A stretch of 5,584 nucleotides of DNA from assembly GCA_964470285.1 (NCBI GenBank), contig CAYYBZ010000156.1, forward strand, positions 1 to 5,584. Reading direction: 5' to 3'. The position numbers were made by a program, and so were the translations under genes. This DNA comes from CAYYBZ01 sp964470285 [NCBI: uncultured Oligoflexia bacterium]. Its GTDB lineage: Bacteria; Bdellovibrionota_G; CAYYBZ01. Positions 1 to 5,584 of the stretch are shown here, piece by piece. Positions within the stretch are counted from its first letter, which is position 1, and each line of letters opens with the position of its first letter. Below the pieces are notes generated by a model. The model saw nothing but the letters and a program-made list of their open reading frames with translations, did not search any database and was not told where the DNA came from.

Positions 1-1113
<1,113 letters not shown>

Positions 1114-1129
1114 TTAACTATTATTAAAT

Positions 1130-1999
1130 TTATGCACTGCCCCTAACCGCCTCAGCGCTTCCCGTAATTTCAACAAGCTCCTGAGTGATAAGCGCCTGCC
1201 TTGCCTTGTTGAATTCAAGAGACATGCTCTTTAACATGTCGCCTGCATTTTTGCTTGCTGCTTCCATAGCGGTCATTCTTGATCCCTGCTCACTTGCATA
1301 AGACTCCAGCATTGCATTTAAAACCTTTGATTTTACGTATTCAGGTAAAAGTTCGGCCAAAAGTTTTTCATGCTCCGGCTCGTATAGAACCACCGGCTCC
1401 ATCTGTGCAGGTTCAATATCAAGCGGAAAAAGATCGAACGACATGGGTCTTGCCATTGCTGCAGAATGAAATTTTGAATAGACGATAATCAGTCTATCGA
1501 ATTTACGTTCAAGATATCCTTCAACCAGGTCTCTCCTGACCGGATTTATTTCATCAGGGGTTATCGTCTCAGAAACATTGTCGTAATATTTTGCTATATC
1601 GTAATTTCTCTTGCGAAAATATTTAAAGCCCTTTTTACCGATATGATAAAGAGAGGTCTCTTTACCTTCATTTCTTAATTCCTTTATTAAATCTTCGGCA
1701 TGCCTAATGAGATTATTGTTGAATGATCCGCATAATCCCCTGTTAGAAGTATAAAGCAGAATTGCCGTATTTTTAATCTCTTCTCTTTTAACTAAAAGTT
1801 CGGGTTTTTTAAAATTGGTTTTCGAAAGAAGTATTCCCAGAATATCGGTTAAGGAGCCAAGATAGGGCCTTGAACCTACGGCCCTTTCCTGAGCACGTCT
1901 GAGCTTCGCAGCAGCGACCATTTTCATGGCCTTCATAATCTGCTGCGTAATCTCTATGCTTAAGATTCTTTTTCTTATTGTTCTTAAATTATTTGCCAT
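1130..1999 (-). CDS. atpG: ATP synthase F1 subunit gamma
   Basis: Gamma is the central rotor shaft: its long N- and C-terminal helices form a coiled coil inside the alpha3beta3 head, and its foot binds the c-ring together with epsilon. The protein has 289 residues, close to the 287 of E. coli, so it lacks the extra regulatory loop of chloroplast and cyanobacterial gamma. The N-terminal helix carries the signature TQQIMKAMKMVAAAKLRRAQ at 18-37. The Rossmann-like middle domain contains SNRGLCGSFNNN at 85-96. The C-terminal helix carries NKARQALITQELVEITG at 264-280. The start follows the alpha stop codon after only 5 bases. The sole upstream purine run, AAGAA just before the ATG, is a poor and too-close ribosome-binding site, so translation is probably coupled to alpha. 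No frameshift or missing signature is seen. Confidence 0.98.
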   Translation of the reverse strand: MANNLRTIRKRILSIEITQQIMKAMKMVAAAKLRRAQERAVGSRPYLGSLTDILGILLSKTNFKKPELLVKREEIKNTAILLYTSNRGLCGSFNNNLIRHAEDLIKELRNEGKETSLYHIGKKGFKYFRKRNYDIAKYYDNVSETITPDEINPVRRDLVEGYLERKFDRLIIVYSKFHSAAMARPMSFDLFPLDIEPAQMEPVVLYEPEHEKLLAELLPEYVKSKVLNAMLESYASEQGSRMTAMEAASKNAGDMLKSMSLEFNKARQALITQELVEITGSAEAVRGSA

Positions 2000-2004
2000 A
2001 GTTC

Positions 2005-3516
2005 TTATTCAACCGAAAATTTTTCCTTAAATTCCTTAACAACCACGTGTATTTTTTGTTTGATATCGTCTGTAAGTTCCTTTTTCTCCATAACTAGTTT
2101 TTCTATTTCAGGGTGTTTGCTGTCCAGGAAAATATAAAAATCATGTTCGAACCTGGAAATTTTGTTTACTTCGAGATCGTCAAGATAGCCGTTAACTCCG
2201 CAGAAAATTATTAAAACCTGTTTTGCAACCGACAGCGGCTTGTATTGAAGCTGTTTTAAAACTTCCACGAGTCTTGATCCTCTTGTAAGCTGCTTCTGTG
2301 TGGACTTATCAAGGTCAGATCCGAACTGCGCGAAAGCCGCTAATTCTCTATACTGCGCAAGGTCAAGTCTCAACGATCCTGCGACCTGTTTCATAGCCTT
2401 AATCTGAGCTGAACCGCCGACACGCGAAACTGAAAGCCCTACGTTAACCGCCGGTCTGACACCTGCGTAAAAAAGATCCGACTCAAGGTAAATCTGTCCG
2501 TCGGTAATTGAAATAACATTCGTAGGGATATATGCGGAAACGTCTCCGGCCTGGGTTTCTATAATGGGAAGAGCCGTTAGTGAGCCTCCACCCAGATCAT
2601 CTCTGAGTTTTGCAGCTCTCTCCAAAAGTCTGGAATGGAGATAGAAAACATCGCCCGGGAAAGCTTCTCTTCCCGGAGGCCTTCTTAAAAGGAGAGAGAG
2701 CTGTCTGTAAGCGACCGCGTGTTTTGACAAGTCGTCATATATAACCAGGGCGTGCATACCGTTATCTCTAAAATATTCTCCCATTGAACATCCGGCATAA
2801 GGCGCTATCCACTGCAGCGGAGCGCTCTCGGATGCAGTAGCCGCTACTATTATTGTGTAATCCATGGCATCAAAAGCTCTTAGCTTATCCACTACCTGTG
2901 CAACCGTAGATTGCTTCTGCCCTATAGCTACATAAATACAGTAAACATCCTTCCCCTTTTGATTAATAATGGTGTCTGTCGCGAGAGCTGTTTTACCTGT
3001 CTGCCTGTCCCCTATTATCAGTTCTCTTTGTCCCCTGCCAATCGGAATCATAGAGTCAATAGATTTAAGGCCGGTTTGAAGAGGTTCTTTAACGGGCTGC
3101 CTGACGACAATACCCGGAGCCTTAACCTCGACTCTTCTTTTTTCCTTTTCGTTAATTGCTCCTTTTCCGTCAATCGGCCTGCCCAGGGCATCAATAACTC
3201 TTCCAAGCAGTTCTTTGCCAACGGGAACGCTTGCAATTCTCTGGGTTCTCTCGACCAAATCACCTTCCATGATTAGTTCATCATCACCCAAAAGTGCGCA
3301 TCCCACATTTGTTTCTTCGAGGTTCAGGACTATACCGTAAACGTCATGGGGGAATTTCAAAAGCTCGCCCGCCATTGCGTTTTCAAGACCGTAAACCCTC
3401 GCTATTCCGTCTCCCACTGAAAGGACATACCCGGTTTCCGAGACTTCGAGCTTTTTCTCATAATCCCGGATCTGGTTTTTGATAATGCTGCTAACCTCTT
3501 CCGCCTTTAAAGCCAT
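2005..3516 (-). CDS. atpA: ATP synthase F1 subunit alpha
   Basis: Alpha is the non-catalytic nucleotide-binding subunit that alternates with beta in the F1 hexamer and supplies the arginine finger to each catalytic site. It has 503 residues (E. coli 513). The N-terminal segment (about 1-25) that normally contacts delta is followed by the beta-barrel region with [19 protein letters not shown] at 33-51. Walker A GDRQTGKT is at 169-176 (K175). Walker B ALVIYDD at 256-262 (D261) leads into the conserved [20 protein letters not shown] stretch. SVSRVGG at 362-368 holds the arginine finger R365. GVNGYLDD at 440-447 lies in the C-terminal helical domain. The start is fixed by an excellent AGGAGGA ribosome-binding site. 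The gene is separated from delta by 74 bases, the longest gap in the cluster, and from gamma by 5. All key residues are intact. Confidence 0.99.
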   Translation of the reverse strand: MALKAEEVSSIIKNQIRDYEKKLEVSETGYVLSVGDGIARVYGLENAMAGELLKFPHDVYGIVLNLEETNVGCALLGDDELIMEGDLVERTQRIASVPVGKELLGRVIDALGRPIDGKGAINEKEKRRVEVKAPGIVVRQPVKEPLQTGLKSIDSMIPIGRGQRELIIGDRQTGKTALATDTIINQKGKDVYCIYVAIGQKQSTVAQVVDKLRAFDAMDYTIIVAATASESAPLQWIAPYAGCSMGEYFRDNGMHALVIYDDLSKHAVAYRQLSLLLRRPPGREAFPGDVFYLHSRLLERAAKLRDDLGGGSLTALPIIETQAGDVSAYIPTNVISITDGQIYLESDLFYAGVRPAVNVGLSVSRVGGSAQIKAMKQVAGSLRLDLAQYRELAAFAQFGSDLDKSTQKQLTRGSRLVEVLKQLQYKPLSVAKQVLIIFCGVNGYLDDLEVNKISRFEHDFYIFLDSKHPEIEKLVMEKKELTDDIKQKIHVVVKEFKEKFSVE

Positions 3517-3521
3517 TTGTA

Positions 3522-3528
3522 TCCTCCT
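3522..3528 (-). promoter_or_regulatory. Strong ribosome-binding site of the alpha gene
   Basis: The minus strand reads AGGAGGA, a near-perfect match to the anti-Shine-Dalgarno sequence, 5 bases before the alpha ATG. It is the strongest site in the window and fits the need for three alpha copies per enzyme. Confidence 0.85.
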
Positions 3529-3538
3529 GACAATTTAA

Positions 3539-3560
3539 GGGCATTTAATTTCTAATACCC
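3539..3560 (-). other. Possible intercistronic RNA hairpin between delta and alpha genes
   Basis: On the minus strand GGGTATT is followed by an 8-base AT-rich loop and then AATGCCC. These arms form a 7-bp stem with one G-U wobble. The hairpin ends 10 bases before the alpha ribosome-binding site, inside the 74-base gap between delta and alpha. It has only three G-C pairs and no following U tract, so it is not a good rho-independent terminator. It could be an RNA-processing or stability element, or chance pairing in an AT-rich spacer. This is inference from base pairing only. Confidence 0.35.
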
Positions 3561-3590
3561 GCGTTCATACCAATATTTTTTTATTTAAGG

Positions 3591-4118
3591 CTAAAAGTCA
3601 GATTTGAATTTATCAATAATTCCCCTGACACTGCCGTCGTAAATAAAACTTCCGATCTTTACTTTGATACCGCCTATTAAAGATATATCAATCTTGTTCT
3701 GGATTATAATTTTCTTTTTTCTAACTTTTGAGAGAACTTTTGAAAGGTTATCAAGTTGACCGGAAGACAGATTGACTGAAGAATAAACATATGCTTCCTC
3801 CTGCCCTTCATGTTCGTTATAAAATTTTTCAAAGAAACGGTGAATATCGGGAATTTCCTCAGTTCTTTTTTCCTCGGTAAGTATTTCCAGAAATCTTTTA
3901 AAATCCTTCGATGTCTTCTGTTTGTCAGCCAGCTTATAAAGAACCGACTTTTTCTCATCTTTTGTAAAAATGGGATTCGAAAGGAACTCAAGCTTTCCCC
4001 CTTCGGTTAAATCCCTGAAATACGAAAGTTCCTTTTCAAACTCTGATATACATTTTTTTTCTACACCAAGTTCAAACAGTGCCTTTGCGTATCTTTTTGC
4101 AGCAATTTCTCCGGACAT
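3591..4118 (-). CDS. atpH: ATP synthase F1 subunit delta
   Basis: Delta (the OSCP equivalent) sits on top of F1 and joins the alpha N-termini to the C-terminal ends of the b/b' peripheral stalk, so it is part of the stator. The protein has 175 residues, matching the family (E. coli 177). The N-terminal helical domain begins AAKRYAKALFELG at 6-18 and contains SNPIFTKDEKK at 47-57. The C-terminal domain has the family motifs DISLIGGIKVKIG at 144-156 and DGSVRG at 161-166. Its ATG directly follows the TAA of subunit b with no intervening base, and its ribosome-binding site lies inside the end of the b gene, so the two are probably translationally coupled. The middle is Lys/Glu-rich and diverged, as is usual for this fast-evolving subunit. 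Confidence 0.96.
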   Translation of the reverse strand: MSGEIAAKRYAKALFELGVEKKCISEFEKELSYFRDLTEGGKLEFLSNPIFTKDEKKSVLYKLADKQKTSKDFKRFLEILTEEKRTEEIPDIHRFFEKFYNEHEGQEEAYVYSSVNLSSGQLDNLSKVLSKVRKKKIIIQNKIDISLIGGIKVKIGSFIYDGSVRGIIDKFKSDF

Positions 4119-4679
4119 TTACATAGCCTCCAGCTGTTTAATGCCGCTATCGATTAACTCTGATTGTTCTTTTTTACCGAGTTTTTTCATTATTTTCTCT
4201 TCGGTTTTAAGAGCGCAGAGATCCTTTAGTTTATTTTTAAGATGTCTTTTGGCCTCCAGCGTCTCTTTTTCAACCATCAGTCTTCCTTCACCAATAAGGA
4301 ATTCGGCCCTCTGTTTTGCAGCTTCCAAGACTTCTTTTTTAATTCTTTCACCGTATTCGCTTGCGTCTTTTGCCATTTCATCCATCTCTTCGGAAATTTT
4401 ATCCATCTTTGTTTTTAGCGTCTCAAAAGTCTGTGTTACTTTTTCCTTTTCCTTTAAAGATTCTTCAATATCCCTTGAAACCTGTTTTTTTCTGTCCTTG
4501 AAATACGTAAAAAGATTGAAATTAAGAAGCCCTTTCAAAACCAGAGGCAGTAATATTAAAAATATTGCAAGATTGAGATAACCGGGAAGCAGGCTTATGC
4601 CCTCTCCTTTTTCTGAAGCAAATGCCGTAACAGGCAATATAAAAAATATTACAGATGAAACAAATAATTTAATGTTCAT
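4119..4679 (-). CDS. atpF: ATP synthase F0 subunit b, with signal-peptide-like N-terminus
   Basis: Subunit b is a stator component: one membrane helix in F0 and a long cytoplasmic coiled coil that reaches delta. The protein has 186 residues, about 30 more than E. coli b (156). The extra length is at the N-terminus: residues 1-21 look like a Sec signal peptide (basic K4, hydrophobic core 5-16, then AFA before S22 as a plausible signal-peptidase I site). A second hydrophobic segment at about 36-53 is the expected F0 anchor. It is followed by KDRKKQ at 61-66 and a Lys/Glu-rich heptad-like coiled coil to about 170. A similar extended N-terminus is known to me from deltaproteobacterial b subunits. 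The gene starts 5 bases after the b' stop with no clear ribosome-binding site, suggesting coupling. Identity rests on architecture and position, because b sequences are poorly conserved. Its partner would be b'. Confidence 0.93.
   Translation of the reverse strand: MNIKLFVSSVIFFILPVTAFASEKGEGISLLPGYLNLAIFLILLPLVLKGLLNFNLFTYFKDRKKQVSRDIEESLKEKEKVTQTFETLKTKMDKISEEMDEMAKDASEYGERIKKEVLEAAKQRAEFLIGEGRLMVEKETLEAKRHLKNKLKDLCALKTEEKIMKKLGKKEQSELIDSGIKQLEAM
4127..4131 (-). promoter_or_regulatory. Ribosome-binding site of the delta gene, inside the b coding sequence
   Basis: The minus strand reads GGAGG here, within the last codons of the b gene (…Leu-Glu-Ala-Met-stop) and 8 bases before the delta ATG. 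The good spacing decides the delta start, which abuts the b stop codon as TAAATG. Confidence 0.75.
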
Positions 4680-4684
4680 AACCG

Positions 4685-5110
4685 CTACTTTAAAATCTTT
4701 GAAACCAGATCATCTGAGAACTCTTGGGCTTTTTCCTCTAGTTTCTTTTCGACATTTTCAGCCTCTTCCCAGATTTTCCTTTTACCGTCGGCAAAGGATT
4801 TTTCACTTTCTTTCTTGGCCTTTTCGACTATTCCTTTTCCGAGTTCTTCGCCTTCTTTTTTCATCTGCTCGATATTCCTTGCGTTTTCTTTTCTTGCCGC
4901 AGAAAGCTTTTCGTTGTAGTCCTTTAGCATTCCTTCAATTTGTTCTTTTAGTTTGAGGGTTTCTTCCCGCGCACCGAGCGTTCTCTTTCTTCTTTCCCTT
5001 ATCACGTTCAAAACCGGTTTTATAACCAGCCTTGATATTACGAAAAGAAGTAGAAGAAATATTATGAGCTGAATAAACAGCGTAGCATCTGGATAAAGTC
5101 TATCGGCCAT
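4685..5110 (-). CDS. atpF': ATP synthase F0 subunit b' (second b-type stalk subunit)
   Basis: This is the second b-type subunit, expected to pair with the product of the next gene as a b/b' heterodimer in the peripheral stalk. The protein has 141 residues, typical of b'. The N-terminus YPDATLFIQLIIFLLLLFV (6-24) matches the b' family pattern of a short periplasmic lead into one membrane helix (about 9-29). The conserved KPVLNVIRERR (31-41) follows at the membrane exit. The remainder, about 42-140, is a continuous Lys/Glu/Ala-rich coiled coil without cysteine or proline, as expected for a stalk. There is no cleavable signal peptide, unlike the neighbouring b. The gene lies 25 bases after bactofilin; the spacer holds only a weak site (GGCGGGA too far, CGGA too close to the ATG). 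A diverged b is the alternative name, but the motif and gene order favour b'. Confidence 0.93.
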   Translation of the reverse strand: MADRLYPDATLFIQLIIFLLLLFVISRLVIKPVLNVIRERRKRTLGAREETLKLKEQIEGMLKDYNEKLSAARKENARNIEQMKKEGEELGKGIVEKAKKESEKSFADGKRKIWEEAENVEKKLEEKAQEFSDDLVSKILK

Positions 5111-5135
5111 TTTCCGTTAAAATCCCGCCTAAAAA

Positions 5136-5573
5136 TCACAAATCTGCTTCTTCTGTTTCGGGCTCCTCTTTCTTTTCAATTCTGGTTGAGATTTGGGTTT
5201 TTCTGTCTCTGCCGTTAGACATCGAGCAGCTTCCTTCAAAAACAACACCTTCTTCGATAACCAAGGCCGGAGTATTGATGTTTCCCCTCACTGTACCCGG
5301 AGCATGAATTTCAACTTTGCCCGTTGCCTTTATGTTTCCTGTAACTTCGCCTGAAACAACAACCGAACCTACGCTTATATCCGCTTCGACTTTTCCGCTT
5401 TCACCGACCACAAGATTTGCATCAGAGAAAATCTCACCTTTGAATTTTCCGTCAATCCTGACGGTACCTTCGAAAGTAAGCTTTCCTTCAAATTCACTGC
5501 CCTTATCTAATATGGCATTGAATGAAGTACCGGGCTGATTTGTCCCTGTCATTTCACCCTTTAATAGCCCCAT
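5136..5573 (-). CDS. Bactofilin (polymer-forming cytoskeletal protein)
   Basis: Bactofilins are small bacterial cytoskeletal proteins that polymerise without nucleotide and scaffold cell-shape, wall-synthesis or chromosome-segregation factors at the inner face of the membrane. This one has 145 residues. The central domain, about 18-118, has the short glycine-punctuated beta-strand repeats of the right-handed beta-helix: GSEFEGKLTFEGTVRIDGKF (25-44), then GEVTGNIKATGKVEIHAPG (75-93), then TPALVIEEGVVFEG (101-114). It is flanked by a 17-residue N-terminal tail and a charged, Lys/Glu-rich C-terminal tail (about 119-145), as in the family. There is no membrane helix or catalytic motif. The ATG at 5573 has GGAG 7 bases upstream; Met8 is a less likely alternative start. 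It is the first gene seen in the cluster, 25 bases from b' on the same strand, so it is probably co-transcribed with the ATP synthase genes. A role in ATP synthase assembly is not shown by the sequence. Confidence 0.96.
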   Translation of the reverse strand: MGLLKGEMTGTNQPGTSFNAILDKGSEFEGKLTFEGTVRIDGKFKGEIFSDANLVVGESGKVEADISVGSVVVSGEVTGNIKATGKVEIHAPGTVRGNINTPALVIEEGVVFEGSCSMSNGRDRKTQISTRIEKKEEPETEEADL

Positions 5574-5580
5574 CTTTGAT

Positions 5581-5584
5581 CTCC
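5581..5584 (-). promoter_or_regulatory. Ribosome-binding site of the bactofilin gene (at window edge)
   Basis: The minus strand reads GGAG in the last four bases of the window, 7 bases before the bactofilin ATG. The site may extend past the edge. It supports the first ATG over the internal Met8. Confidence 0.65.

Noticed and set aside
2911-3276. 121-codon open frame on the plus strand
   Set aside because: It is fully antisense to the conserved alpha gene around Walker A; no recognisable domain, so it is a shadow of alpha codon constraints.
3556-3578. Tiny open frame (ATG plus six codons) in the delta-alpha spacer as a leader peptide
   Set aside because: It begins ATGAACGCGGGT on the minus strand without a ribosome-binding site and shows no run of regulatory codons, so chance is the simplest explanation.
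3970-4581. 203-codon open frame on the plus strand
   Set aside because: It lies antisense to the b and delta genes and is rich in Ser, Phe and Leu, which is what reading a Lys/Glu-rich coiled-coil gene backwards gives. It has no family resemblance and covers two well-supported genes.
4597-4956. 119-codon Phe/Leu/Arg-rich open frame on the plus strand
   Set aside because: It is antisense to b' and the start of b. The hydrophobic composition comes from reversed Lys/Glu codons, not a membrane protein.
5111-5135. Promoter or terminator between bactofilin and b'
   Set aside because: The 25-base spacer is too short to hold a full promoter and shows no stem-loop or convincing -10/-35 pair.

Overview
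The window is one minus-strand gene cluster: most of an F-type (F0F1) ATP synthase operon, preceded by a bactofilin gene. Reading in the direction of transcription (from right to left in window coordinates), the order is bactofilin (5573-5136), ATP synthase subunit b' (5110-4685), subunit b (4679-4119), delta (4118-3591), alpha (3516-2005), gamma (1999-1130) and beta (1083 running off the left edge at base 1). Genes are packed with gaps of 25, 5, 0, 74, 5 and 46 bases, which fits a single polycistronic mRNA. No convincing plus-strand gene, RNA gene, mobile element, CRISPR array or rho-independent terminator is visible. The operon promoter would lie to the right of the window, and the rest of beta plus the probable epsilon gene (atpC) to the left.

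The organism looks like a Gram-negative bacterium with a deltaproteobacterial (Desulfobacterota-type) atp arrangement. Three features point there: paired b' and b genes, a b subunit with a signal-peptide-like N-terminus, and a bactofilin gene directly upstream with no a (atpB) or c (atpE) gene in between. This lineage call is inferred from gene order and remembered family features, not from a tree. Base composition is moderately AT-rich (about 40-45% GC by eye, lower in the b and delta genes).

Together the genes supply the catalytic head (three alpha, three beta), the central rotor shaft (gamma) and the peripheral stalk (a b/b' heterodimer capped by delta). The membrane rotor ring (c), the proton channel (a) and epsilon are not in the window. 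All nucleotide-binding and catalytic residues that can be inspected in alpha and beta are present, so the enzyme looks functional. Bactofilin is a cytoskeletal polymer-forming protein; its link to ATP synthase here is positional only.

I did not find a previously undescribed system. The points worth a second look are the bactofilin/atp linkage, the split operon, the double hydrophobic N-terminus of b, a small hairpin just upstream of the strong alpha ribosome-binding site, and the graded ribosome-binding-site strengths.
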